64,000 nt of DNA. Origin: Luteolibacter rhizosphaerae (GTDB taxonomy: Bacteria > Verrucomicrobiota > Verrucomicrobiia > Verrucomicrobiales > Akkermansiaceae). Below are positions 45,172 through 53,589 of the stretch, piece after piece. The notes under the pieces are model-generated. The model ran no database searches. It was not told where the DNA came from and saw only the letters and a program-made list of their open reading frames with translations. The stretch covers positions 248,001 to 312,000 of the forward strand of contig NZ_JAPDDR010000006.1 in NCBI RefSeq assembly GCF_025950095.1, in the 5' to 3' direction. The first letter of the stretch is position 1. Every line of letters starts with the position of its first letter. A program made the translations under genes and the position numbers.

Positions 45172-46476
45172 GTGAACGGAGAGATCGAGATCGCGATCGT
45201 GGGCAGCGGCCCCGCAGGATGCACCCTGGCCGCGCTGCTGGCGCAACGGGGGATCCGGACCGTGGTTTTCGACGACGACCGACGCCCCGAATTGCTGGTG
45301 GGCGAGTCGCTCCTGCCGCGCGTGGTCAACCTTATGCGCCGTCTCGGCATCGAGGACCGGGTAAGTGCTTTCTCCCAATACAAGCCGGGCGTCGGCTTCA
45401 TTGCGCGCGATGGCAGCCGCCTCGACTTCTTTTTCCCGCAGAAGGCGATCAAGGGGATGCCGAACTACGCCTACAACATCCCTCGTCCGGAGTACGACAA
45501 GCTCCTGCGCACCCGTGCCGAGGAGCTGGGAGTCTTCTTCGTGAAGGGACGTGCCGAACTTGAGAAGGGCACCGAAGGGCGGGAGATCCAGCTCACCGCC
45601 GCCTGCCTTGCCTCCGTGCCGGAGTTGAAAGGCGTTCACCCCAAGCTTTTGGTCGATTCCACCGGCCGTGCCCGCACCTTCGCCAAGGTCATCGGTGTGG
45701 GATCGCAGCGCGGGAAGCGCAATGACGTGGCCTACTTCGCCCACTTCGAGGGCTTCGACGTGGAAGCCATGCGTGAAGGCCAGGTGGTGATCACCACGCT
45801 CAGCCGGGGCTGGAGCTGGCGCATCCCGCTGCCGGGTCGTCTCTCGGTCGGTGTGGTGGTGGACAAATCGGCCGCAAAGGAACACGGCGAAACTCCCGAG
45901 GAGCGCTTGGAGTCGATCATCGACAACGAGGCTTTCCTGAAGAATGCCGGCAAGGGCCGCCGCCGGGTCACGCCGGTGATGACCTACACCAACTACCAGC
46001 TCATCTCCGATCGCGGCCACGGGCCCGGGTGGGTGGCTGCGGGCGATGCCTTCGGCTTCGTTGATCCCATGCTCTCGCCCGGCCTGTTCATGGCCATGCA
46101 TTCGGCGGATCTCATCGACCACCATGTGTTCTCCGGCGGCACCACCGCCCTGCTCTCCCAGCCGGCGCGTCTGGCAAAGGCCTTCGACCGCGTCTTCGAC
46201 GAACTGCTCGATTGGCACGAGGCCTGGTCCGAGCTGATCGAATATTTCTACGATGGCCGGATGTATGCGCTTCACGCCGCGGGCGAACAGCTCTCCCAGC
46301 GCTACGGCGAGTCCGCCTTGCCGCGCCTGATGGAGCGCCATCTGACCAAACAGATCACGCGGCTCCTCTCCGGAGTGTCCACGCGCAGCCGCTACGGGCG
46401 GAATCTGCTGCGCTTCTCGCTGAAGCACCTCGTCTGGGACGTCGATCCCGCCGAGAATTTCGAGATCAAAGCTTGA
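45172..46476 (+). CDS. FAD-dependent oxidoreductase, halogenase/geranylgeranyl-reductase-like
   Basis: 434 residues from a GTG. The FAD site GSGPAGCTLAALLAQRG opens the chain; further on are VGESLLPRVVNLMRRLG, an AGDAFGFVDPMLSPGL second FAD motif, and RGWSWRIPLPG, which matches the WxWxIP motif found in flavin-dependent halogenases and relatives. Length and motifs place it in the large tryptophan-halogenase/geranylgeranyl reductase superfamily. The catalytic lysine of halogenases cannot be assigned with certainty by eye. It stands alone, divergent from murI and convergent with a small hypothetical gene. The substrate and whether it halogenates, reduces or hydroxylates are unknown. Confidence 0.88.
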   Translation: MNGEIEIAIVGSGPAGCTLAALLAQRGIRTVVFDDDRRPELLVGESLLPRVVNLMRRLGIEDRVSAFSQYKPGVGFIARDGSRLDFFFPQKAIKGMPNYAYNIPRPEYDKLLRTRAEELGVFFVKGRAELEKGTEGREIQLTAACLASVPELKGVHPKLLVDSTGRARTFAKVIGVGSQRGKRNDVAYFAHFEGFDVEAMREGQVVITTLSRGWSWRIPLPGRLSVGVVVDKSAAKEHGETPEERLESIIDNEAFLKNAGKGRRRVTPVMTYTNYQLISDRGHGPGWVAAGDAFGFVDPMLSPGLFMAMHSADLIDHHVFSGGTTALLSQPARLAKAFDRVFDELLDWHEAWSELIEYFYDGRMYALHAAGEQLSQRYGESALPRLMERHLTKQITRLLSGVSTRSRYGRNLLRFSLKHLVWDVDPAENFEIKA

Positions 46477-46489
46477 TACTGAGGAGTCT

Positions 46490-46894
46490 TCAGGACTCCC
46501 GATCCACGGCGATCCACTCCTTCTCGGAGGGCTCGAAGTGTCCGGTGTCGACCCCGGCGGCTTGGAGGACGGCCCGTTCGATGGCCTTCTTGTTCATGGC
46601 ATAGCTCTTCTCCATCCGCGTGGGGAAGAGATTGAGCGCCAGACGGTTAGTTACACGGACACGGGCTTCGATCACGTGATCGCCGGTCTTGTTCGGGCAA
46701 ATCGCGCTGACCATGAATTTGGTCCCGTCTGAATCGTAGAGATACTGGCCGACGGCTGCGAATGAGGGCTTGTCCGCGACCTCAAAGCGGACGTTTTGCC
46801 AGCCCTCGGTGCGCAGTCCGAGCTTGGTGGATCCGTAGTAACTCCCTGTGAATAATCCTATTAGGCCGATGGCGGCGATGCTCGTTTTGATCAT
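46490..46894 (-). CDS. Small membrane-anchored protein of unknown function
   Basis: 134 residues. An N-terminal hydrophobic segment (AAIGLIGLFTGSYYG) serves as signal or anchor; the rest is a compact alpha+beta domain with GQYLYDSDGTKFMVSAICP. No family recognised. It follows the multihaem cytochrome gene by 99 bp on the same strand but no haem motif is present. The convergent FAD gene ends 13 bp away, with a short inverted repeat GGAGTC-TTCAG-GACTCC (46483-46499) at the junction. Confidence 0.65.
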   Translation of the reverse strand: MIKTSIAAIGLIGLFTGSYYGSTKLGLRTEGWQNVRFEVADKPSFAAVGQYLYDSDGTKFMVSAICPNKTGDHVIEARVRVTNRLALNLFPTRMEKSYAMNKKAIERAVLQAAGVDTGHFEPSEKEWIAVDRES

Positions 46895-46993
46895 GCGGCT
46901 GCTGTTTCCGCGGGAATAGCAGCCGATGTTCCAAAAGGACGGTTTCGGGGAAAATCAGTGATGAAATGGCCTGCGTGAATCCACGGAGAACCC

Positions 46994-48988
46994 TCAGTCC
47001 GGCTTCTGGATGTACTGCCAGATCGCCTCGAACTGCTTCAGGGCATCCCCGCCCAGCTCCGGGCGCTGCGACTTTCCTTCCTGCGAGTAGCGCGGCATCT
47101 TGGTAGAGGGCGTCACCGAGGTCGGGTTGTCCAGCCAGCGGACATACCATTCGTGGCGCAGGCGCTCATGCGAGATCGCGAAGTTCGGGCCTTCGACCTC
47201 GAAGGCGGCGCTGGCTTTCACGGGGCCGACGCCGTGGCAGGTGGTGCAGCCGAAGCCTTCCGCCGTGCTGATCAGCTTCTTGCCGATATCCGCCTGGGCC
47301 TTGTCGGGATTTGCGGCATCAGGCTTGCCGGGTGCCACGCCGTGGATGGCGGCGAGACCGCTGGCAAGTCCCGGAGCATAGCTCGGGAAGGCAGGCATGC
47401 GCATGTCGAGCCAAGGACGCGGCTTGGCAGTCAGCGTGCCGCCGATGATCGATTCGAGATAGGAGGAGTAGAGCATCTCACCGATGTAGGTGAGGTGAGG
47501 GCGGGACTGGTCCACCTTGTCGTGCTCGCCGTGAACGTGCTCCACCAAGCTCTTGGTTTCGAGGTGCACGGTATCGAGAAGCGAGGGCTTGCCATCCATC
47601 CCGTGGCAGCTGGTGCAATGGAGGGATTCCAGCTTGGCAGCGGCGTATTCGGCCGGCACGTGGCGGGCGAGCGGCTCGAGGCCCTTCTTGGAGAAGGCCA
47701 CCAAGGCGGCTCGATCGTCGTCGTTCAGGGCCAGCTTCGGCACCTTGCCGCCGTGCTTGCCGGAGACGCAGCCCTTGGCGGTCCAATCGGCTTCGAAGGT
47801 CTTCGCCAGCGAAGGCGCTGCCATCGGGTTCATCGGCAGGCCGGCGTGGCAGCTGCCGCAATTCAGTGCCGCAGCGAGAGCCGCACCCTTTTCGGCACTG
47901 CCCTTCGGAAAGCCGGAAGGCTTCTGCTCAACCTTTGAGGAGGCGTCGAGGACGTAGGCCGCGATCGAATTGGCCTCTTCATCGCTGAGCGAGAAGTTCG
48001 GCATTCCGATGTGCGAGTAGAGCAACTGCGGATTCTTCAGGAAGCCGGCGAGGGCTCCCGGTTGGAACTTCGCGGCCACGTTGTGCAGGGGCACGCGGCC
48101 CTTGGCATCTTCCGCACTCGGCACCGCTTGCGGGCCGGTGTGGCAGGAGGCGCAGCCGAGGCGGTGGAAGTGCTCGCCACCTTTCTGAGCGAGGGCTTTG
48201 TCCGGAGCGGCAGGGACCTCCGTCTTGAAGGTCATGAGGTAGGCCGCGAGGTCGGCGGCCTGTTGCTTGCCTTCATCGGTGGAGGCATCCACCAGCGCGG
48301 GCATGCGGGTATCGGGACGGAGCGCGGAGGGATCAGCAATCCAGCGTGCGATCCACTCTTCATTCAAGCGGCCGCCGGATTGAGCGAGGATCGGGCCCTG
48401 CTCCTGGAGCTGGAACATCGGGGTCGCTCCCAGTTTGCCATCGAGGTCGAAGTGGCACTTCGAGCAATGGTTCTCCGCGAAGAGCAGTCGGCCCTTGCGT
48501 GCGAGATCCACCGGTGCCTCGGCCTTGGCGAAGGCGGTCGGCGGCACGCTCTGGCGCGGGAAGGCGGCTTCCTTCCAGAACAAGCGAAACTGGCCGGAGC
48601 CATCGGGCTTCGACTTGTAGGTGATCGTGACGTCGTGCTCGCCCTTGTTCAGGCGGGTGCTCTTGGATGCGGTGGCGCCGAACTTGCCGGACTCCTTGTG
48701 GACCTCCTTGCCATCGACCGTGAGCACGGCGTCGCCTTCACCCTCGAAGGAGAACTCCAGGCGCAGACGCTCGTCCAAGACCATCTTGCCGGTCCACGTG
48801 GTGGTAAAGGCACCCGCGGGCAGGAAGGGAGTCGGCGCCTCACCGGCATTCACCAGCAGGGCGGGGAGTCGGTCGGTGCGGGTGTCTTTCGCCCCGCCGG
48901 ACTCGAAGGTCGCGGCGAGTTCCGCCTGTGCCGCCGTCGTGAGCAGCGACAGAGGCAGGGCAAACCGGGCAAGGAGGATCGGCTTCAT
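46994..48988 (-). CDS. PA14-domain, five-haem c-type cytochrome
   Basis: 664 residues with a signal peptide (LLARFALPLSLLTTAAQA). A PA14-like beta domain spans about 25-145, followed by five CxxCH haem-binding motifs: CSKCH (about 175-179), CASCH (279-283), CGSCH (377-381), CTSCH (458-462) and CTTCH (581-585), spaced to suggest several tandem cytochrome c domains. Met ligands are likely in RMPALVD and RMPAFPS segments. This architecture is known from Planctomycetes/Verrucomicrobia, where such cytochromes accept electrons from secreted sugar dehydrogenases. The upstream gene (72 bp away) encodes a propeller-like dehydrogenase, consistent with a partner. Periplasmic location. Confidence 0.93.
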   Translation of the reverse strand: MKPILLARFALPLSLLTTAAQAELAATFESGGAKDTRTDRLPALLVNAGEAPTPFLPAGAFTTTWTGKMVLDERLRLEFSFEGEGDAVLTVDGKEVHKESGKFGATASKSTRLNKGEHDVTITYKSKPDGSGQFRLFWKEAAFPRQSVPPTAFAKAEAPVDLARKGRLLFAENHCSKCHFDLDGKLGATPMFQLQEQGPILAQSGGRLNEEWIARWIADPSALRPDTRMPALVDASTDEGKQQAADLAAYLMTFKTEVPAAPDKALAQKGGEHFHRLGCASCHTGPQAVPSAEDAKGRVPLHNVAAKFQPGALAGFLKNPQLLYSHIGMPNFSLSDEEANSIAAYVLDASSKVEQKPSGFPKGSAEKGAALAAALNCGSCHAGLPMNPMAAPSLAKTFEADWTAKGCVSGKHGGKVPKLALNDDDRAALVAFSKKGLEPLARHVPAEYAAAKLESLHCTSCHGMDGKPSLLDTVHLETKSLVEHVHGEHDKVDQSRPHLTYIGEMLYSSYLESIIGGTLTAKPRPWLDMRMPAFPSYAPGLASGLAAIHGVAPGKPDAANPDKAQADIGKKLISTAEGFGCTTCHGVGPVKASAAFEVEGPNFAISHERLRHEWYVRWLDNPTSVTPSTKMPRYSQEGKSQRPELGGDALKQFEAIWQYIQKPD

Positions 48989-49060
48989 GCAAGTACGTAG
49001 TCTGGATGCGAGCGGCCCGTTTGTCAGGCGCTTTTGGAAGTTAGAGACGGGAAGGGGAGA

Positions 49061-51352
49061 TTACTTCCCCATCTTGCGGACGGTGGCGTGCAGGTCGCCC
49101 TTCAGCACTTCGCCTTCGCTGCTTTCGAGGTCCCATGAGACCTTGAGCTGCATGGAGGGCTTGTGACCTGCGAGGTCGAGTTCGACGGTCTGGCCGTCTT
49201 CGAGCAGGCGTGCAGCGCTCACTTCCACAGTGTCGCGGTTGTGATGCTCCTTCGATTCCTTCTCGAGCGCGATCTTCTCGGCTTCGGTGTCCGGCTTGTC
49301 CGCGGAGAACTCGCCGGAGCCGTATTGCGGGCCGCGCACGTAGTTCCAGCGGGAGGCGGTGTAGCTTTCCGTGTCGGTCGCCAGCTCTTCGTCGAGCTTG
49401 GCTTCGAAGTGGAGGCGCACGCCCTTCTCGGTGATCTCAAGCTTGTCCGGGATGGTGACGGTGCCACCGGTGTAGCGCACGCGCTGGAAGGCGCACTCGC
49501 TCGCGGCATTCGTTTGCCAGCCGCGGAAGCCCGCCACGAAGAGCGAGCCGTCCTTATGGAAGCGGGCGCGCATCGCGGAGGAACCGAGGTTCACGGGGAT
49601 GCGGACCACGCCGCCCTGCAGGGTGCCTTCCGCGGAGGCATTCAGCACGCGGTAGAGCGAGGACTGGCCGTAGGAAAGGTGGATCAGCTCGCCGGGCTTC
49701 AGGCCCCACTTCACCCCCTGCGGTACCCAGATCTGGGATCCGCCGGAGTTGTCCACGTCCATCGGCAGGTAGCAGAGCGGCTCGGTGTAGGGAGCGTCCT
49801 TCAGGGTCTGGCGGCTCGGCTCGGTGCCGAAGAAGGCCGGACGCTGGTCGGCGGTGATGAAGTTGATCTTGCAGCAGGGCTGCCAGGTGCCCTCGTTCTC
49901 GCCGGTGGTGATCTCACCGTTCGGGCCGACGCCCACGCCGCCGGGGGCGCGCAGGCCCGTCGCGATGACCTCGAAGCTGCTGCCGTCCTTCGACAGGCGC
50001 ATGACCGTGCCGTGGTTCGGGAAGATGGTGTCGAAGCCGCGGCCACCGGGCTTCACCGGGGCAGCCTTGGAGAAGTAGAAGTTGCCGTCGCTGTCCGTCT
50101 GCAGGTCGAAGGCGAACTCGTGGAAGTTCGGCGAAACCGCCACGCCGTTGAAGAAGCACTCGAACTGGTCGGCCTCGCCGTCCTGATTCAGGTCCTTCAG
50201 TTTGGTGATCTGGTCGCGGCCGTGCACGTAGATGTCGCCATCCACCACTTTCACGCCGAGCGGCTCGAAGAGGCCGGCGGCGTAGCGCTTCCACTCCAGC
50301 TTGGAGAGATCGCCCTTGATGCCCTTCACGATCCAGACATCGCCGTTCCATGCGGAGAGCGCGGCGCTGTCTTCATCGATGAAGTCGAAGCCGCCGAAGC
50401 GGATGTTCGCTTTCCACGGGTTGTTTTCCGGCAGGGTCAGGGTATCAGTCACCCAAGGCGACTTGGTATCGCTGCTGGTGCTGCCGGCGGTGGTGATCGT
50501 TTCTTTCCACAGGCCCTCGCCGCCCTTGGTCAGGCCGATGGGGGACAGGGGCTTCACCGGCTTTGCCTCGCCACGGGCGTAGGAGACGGTGAAAACCGTG
50601 GCCCCGCTCGCAGGAGCGAGTGTGGCGGTCAGGCGTGTATTCTTCTCGGCGGCGGCACCAAGCGTTACGCCCGCGCCGTCGGTTGCCACGGAGAGACCGC
50701 CTTCGGACTTCGCCTTGGTACCGTCCACCTTGAATGCCTTGTCATCCGCAACCAGCAGGGTCAGCGGCTTCTCGTGGGCACCCACCTCGAAGTAACGGGT
50801 CAGGCCGTCCGGGCCGGACTCCAGCGTTTCGAGCACCTTGGTGCCGTTGACGAGGTATTCGAAGACGATCCGGGAACCGGAGCGGTAGAAGCCCTTGTAT
50901 TTGGCCTGCGGGATGTTGCCGCAGGCGGCGGTCACCTGGCTGGCCTTGCGGTCGGCGGTGTAGACGGTGAAGGACATCTCCGTGCGCTTGTCGCCGAAGC
51001 TGCCGCTCTCATCCGCCCAGCCGGGGCCGGGGACCGTGTTGAAGAGGAGATCCTTTTCGTTGGCGATCTTGACCAGCGCGCCGTGGGCACCGGTCCATGG
51101 GGTGCCGCCCCAGTGCACGCCGCCCTTGTAGACGCTCACGATGCGCAGCGTCTCCGTGTCGAAGAGCGCGCGGGTGCCGTCGCCCAGATCGAGCAGCACG
51201 CCCTTTACCGCGGCGATCTGCTCCTGGCCGTCGAAGGTACCGGCGAAGGAATTGCTCCATGCGGGGCCGATCTGCATTTCCTCATACCACTGGGCGGCAT
51301 GGGACGGCAGTGCGGCGGCGGCGATGACGATCGGTGCAAGATACGGGCGCAT
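49061..51352 (-). CDS. DUF6797/sorbosone dehydrogenase-like beta-propeller protein, secreted
   Basis: 763 residues from the ATG at 51352, which gives a short signal peptide (APIVIAAAALPSHA); a longer frame to 51481 adds 43 residues without family likeness. The N-terminal part (about 30-290) fits the DUF6797 module of PVC-group proteins. The second part has beta-propeller blades of the sorbosone/glucose dehydrogenase type: GLFEPLGVKVVDGDIYVHGRDQ (in part), DLNQDGEADQFECFFN, ATGLRAPGGVGVGPNGEIT and TGENEGTWQPCCKINF. It is followed by the pentahaem cytochrome gene, so a periplasmic oxidation chain (sugar or alcohol to cytochrome) is inferred. PQQ binding cannot be asserted from sequence. Confidence 0.88.
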   Translation of the reverse strand: MRPYLAPIVIAAAALPSHAAQWYEEMQIGPAWSNSFAGTFDGQEQIAAVKGVLLDLGDGTRALFDTETLRIVSVYKGGVHWGGTPWTGAHGALVKIANEKDLLFNTVPGPGWADESGSFGDKRTEMSFTVYTADRKASQVTAACGNIPQAKYKGFYRSGSRIVFEYLVNGTKVLETLESGPDGLTRYFEVGAHEKPLTLLVADDKAFKVDGTKAKSEGGLSVATDGAGVTLGAAAEKNTRLTATLAPASGATVFTVSYARGEAKPVKPLSPIGLTKGGEGLWKETITTAGSTSSDTKSPWVTDTLTLPENNPWKANIRFGGFDFIDEDSAALSAWNGDVWIVKGIKGDLSKLEWKRYAAGLFEPLGVKVVDGDIYVHGRDQITKLKDLNQDGEADQFECFFNGVAVSPNFHEFAFDLQTDSDGNFYFSKAAPVKPGGRGFDTIFPNHGTVMRLSKDGSSFEVIATGLRAPGGVGVGPNGEITTGENEGTWQPCCKINFITADQRPAFFGTEPSRQTLKDAPYTEPLCYLPMDVDNSGGSQIWVPQGVKWGLKPGELIHLSYGQSSLYRVLNASAEGTLQGGVVRIPVNLGSSAMRARFHKDGSLFVAGFRGWQTNAASECAFQRVRYTGGTVTIPDKLEITEKGVRLHFEAKLDEELATDTESYTASRWNYVRGPQYGSGEFSADKPDTEAEKIALEKESKEHHNRDTVEVSAARLLEDGQTVELDLAGHKPSMQLKVSWDLESSEGEVLKGDLHATVRKMGK

Positions 51353-51643
51353 GAGTGCTTGGTAACGTCTTGGGGTCGGATTGGGTTTACGGAAGGATGG
51401 CAAAGTGACGAGTAATGACAAGGCCTGTCCCCACCGCGAATGGACGGCGTCCATACGCCAAATCCGGATCGGCTTTAGCAAGCTCCCCTTTTGCGTGGTT
51501 TTTGCGTTCCCGGCTGCGGGAAGCTTGATCTCTCGCGGTTTTCAAACGACCGGCACTCATCTGTAGGACAACTTGCCGTCGATGGGAATGACACGCCGGA
51601 ATCCCCCTCGACCGCCCGGAGATCCCCGCTAAGCTCCCGCGCG

Positions 51644-52192
51644 ATGTGGGACTCCGCCTGGCAAACGATTACGGAATGGGGCGGTTGGCATACGGTGGGC
51701 ACGAGCTTCGCCTGGGTGATCACGTCCTGCTTGCTGATTGCCGGCCTGATCGGCTGCATCATTCCGATCCTCCCCGGACACCTGATCCTGTTGTTCGCTG
51801 CCATCGCGCACCGTTTGATGCTCGGTCGTGAGGAGTCCGGCATGGAGTGGTGGTCCTTCGTGATCCTGACGGTGCTGCTCACGGTCTCCCAGATCTTCGA
51901 ATTCGCTGCGGGAGCGGCTGGCACAAAGTGGTTCGGCGGCACGAAGTGGGGTGCCTGGGGTGCGCTACTCGGGGGCCTTGTCGGCATGTTCTTCTTCCCT
52001 GTCGGGCTTATCGCCGGCCCGCTCATCGGTGCCTTCGCTTTCGAAAAGCTCTTCGCAAAGCAGGAGCTCAAGCCCGCCGCCGTTTCCGGGGTCGGTTCGG
52101 TGGTCGGCACCGTTGCTGGCATGGGCATGAAGCTGGCGATCGGGATCGTGATGATCGTCTGGTTCTTCGTGGACTGCTTCTGGATAGGTTAA
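51644..52192 (+). CDS. DUF456 family membrane protein
   Basis: 182 residues from the ATG at 51644, downstream of an open but unconserved frame to 51491. About four transmembrane helices alternate with glycine-rich turns: LLIAGLIGCIIPILPGHLILL, then GAWGALLGGLVGMFFFPVGLIAGP and a final hydrophobic helix. The glycine-rich GxxxG pattern and IPILPG are the DUF456 signature. The role is unknown. It is a single gene between the divergent propeller gene and RNase P RNA, 73 bp before the latter. No ribosome-binding site is obvious. Confidence 0.9.
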   Translation: MWDSAWQTITEWGGWHTVGTSFAWVITSCLLIAGLIGCIIPILPGHLILLFAAIAHRLMLGREESGMEWWSFVILTVLLTVSQIFEFAAGAAGTKWFGGTKWGAWGALLGGLVGMFFFPVGLIAGPLIGAFAFEKLFAKQELKPAAVSGVGSVVGTVAGMGMKLAIGIVMIVWFFVDCFWIG

Positions 52193-52265
52193 GCGCCGAC
52201 GGGCTCCGTCCGGTTTTCAGAACTTGGCACTTCTCACCCGGGACTTCCGGCCCTAGGCTGGCCCC

Positions 52266-52650
52266 GCCGCTCTCCGGGTGATCGCAGTCTTGCTTGCAAG
52301 GCTGAGGAAAGTCCGGACACCGCAGGGCAACGCGCCTCTTGAAAGGGAGGGACGGCAGCGTCAAGGCTGCCGGACAGACAGTGCAGCAGAGAGCATACCG
52401 CCGATGGCCCGCAAGGGATCAGGTAAGGGTGAAAGGGTGGGGTAAAAGCCCACCGCGTGTCCGGGTAACCGGCGCGGCACGGCAAACCTCGCGTGGTGCA
52501 AGACAGAACAGGGGAAGGGCTGCCCGCCCGTCGTATCTCCGGGTATTAGTCGCAGTCCGCGCAAGCGGGCTCCCGCGCAAGCGGGGAGAGAAATGATCAT
52601 CGACCTCCGCAAAGGCGGGGGAGACAGAATCTGGCTTACAGGAGAGCGGC
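52266..52650 (+). ncRNA. rnpB: RNase P RNA, bacterial class A
   Basis: The 5' arm GCCGCTCTCC (52266-52275) and the 3' arm GGAGAGCGGC (52641-52650) form stem P1 and set the ends, giving 385 nt. Conserved core segments are present in order: GAGGAAAGTCCGGAC near 52303, AGGGTGAAAGGGTG near 52425 with its GGTAA partner, GGCAAACC near 52480, and AGACAGAATCTGGCTTACA near 52623. This is the catalytic RNA that matures tRNA 5' ends with RnpA. A T-rich stretch (TTCTTTTTC) follows directly and may help end transcription. Confidence 0.97.
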
Positions 52651-52890
52651 CGCCTTCTTTTTCTTACCTTGCTCGCGAGCCATTCGCCGCCGGGCTAGAC
52701 GGGCATCTTTCTCGTCGACCGGAATCGGAGGCGGGGGATCTAGAAGGTTGGTCCCGCTCCCATGGCTGGCAGCTAGGAGCTTCATCAGGATAAAAGCCGC
52801 CATTCGCATCGGCTTCGGAACATATTTCTGAAGCCAATCCCGTAATATTGAAGCCGAAGGCCGGTGGTCTTCTGGAGGAGGAGTTTCCAT
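52636..52890 (-). CDS. Small hypothetical protein overlapping the rnpB 3' end
   Basis: 84 residues. The middle holds an amphipathic helical stretch (SILRDWLQKYVPKPMRMAAF), and the end is rich in basic residues (RLARRRMAREQGKKKK). No family recognised. The last 15 bp are antisense to the 3' arm of RNase P RNA stem P1. Its start lies 10 bp after the stop of the upstream leftward gene, which supports translation as an operon partner. Base composition is less GC-rich than the flanking genes. It may equally be a spurious ORF. Confidence 0.45.
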   Translation of the reverse strand: METPPPEDHRPSASILRDWLQKYVPKPMRMAAFILMKLLAASHGSGTNLLDPPPPIPVDEKDARLARRRMAREQGKKKKAAALL

Positions 52891-52900
52891 TTGGCCTCGA

Positions 52901-53539
52901 CTAGGATTGCGAGTCCCGATTCATGCTGATCAAGATAGGATTCCTAGGATGGGATAGATCGTAGATGAATGAATAAACAGCGGAATAGACGACTTGGCCG
53001 CTTTCACCCGGTAGGGTGTCGGCCGAGACCGATCGGCTGATCCGCAGATGGCCTTCGTTAGTCCAACCCATCACGCTTTCATGGCTCCGCGGTCTGAACT
53101 CTTTGAATCCCGGAATTACCGCCTCGATCGGGAAGGCGGGTAGCTTCACCTCCTTACAAGCGATGCCTCCTCGTGGAGCGTCCCTAATGACAAAAACGAT
53201 GACGTGAGAGTAAAAGCGCTCGGAAACCGTGAGGGCAACCCGGTCACCTTTTGGAGTCCAAGTCGCCTTCATGTTCTCCCGGATCGGTCTGGCGTCGCTA
53301 TTGGCGTCACATGAATACTGGATTGCAGCGAGCAACTTGCCCGTCGCCCGCTCGCGCACCAAGATCTTCGGGAAGGAATCTCCTTTAAACTCAAGTTGGT
53401 TCCAATCCACCTGATCCTTATCGGTGGAGACCGCCACCTCGAAACGCGCCTCCGGGTCGGGTGAAGCAGACACTGCGACGGGGGCTCCCACGCATGGGAA
53501 CACAAGGGCTGTCAGCAGCAGGGGTATCACCCGGATCAT
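52901..53539 (-). CDS. Secreted hypothetical protein
   Basis: 212 residues from the ATG at 53539, with a signal peptide (VIPLLLTALVFPCVGA). The mature sequence looks like a single beta-rich domain (AAIQYSCDANSDARPIREN, WTPKGDRVALTVSERFYSH), a pattern of single WD40-like or PD40-like blades, but no family is certain. The codons are visibly less GC-biased than neighbours, which hints at different origin. It is followed 10 bp later by the 84-residue ORF and lies 50 bp after the stop of the QmcA-like gene on the same strand. Location periplasmic or outside. Confidence 0.7.
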   Translation of the reverse strand: MIRVIPLLLTALVFPCVGAPVAVSASPDPEARFEVAVSTDKDQVDWNQLEFKGDSFPKILVRERATGKLLAAIQYSCDANSDARPIRENMKATWTPKGDRVALTVSERFYSHVIVFVIRDAPRGGIACKEVKLPAFPIEAVIPGFKEFRPRSHESVMGWTNEGHLRISRSVSADTLPGESGQVVYSAVYSFIYDLSHPRNPILISMNRDSQS

Positions 53540-53589
53540 GGGGTCACTATTGGGGCGGAGGTGCGTTTCGTCAGGGCGGTTTTCGGCTC

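Noticed and set aside
46483-46499. Inverted repeat GGAGTC-TTCAG-GACTCC between convergent genes as terminator
   Set aside because: Stem of six with no T-run on either side, too weak to call.
49163-51415. 750-codon plus-strand frame opposite the DUF6797/propeller gene
   Set aside because: Antisense to a well-recognised gene with signal peptide and propeller motifs; amino-acid composition is typical of a shadow frame.
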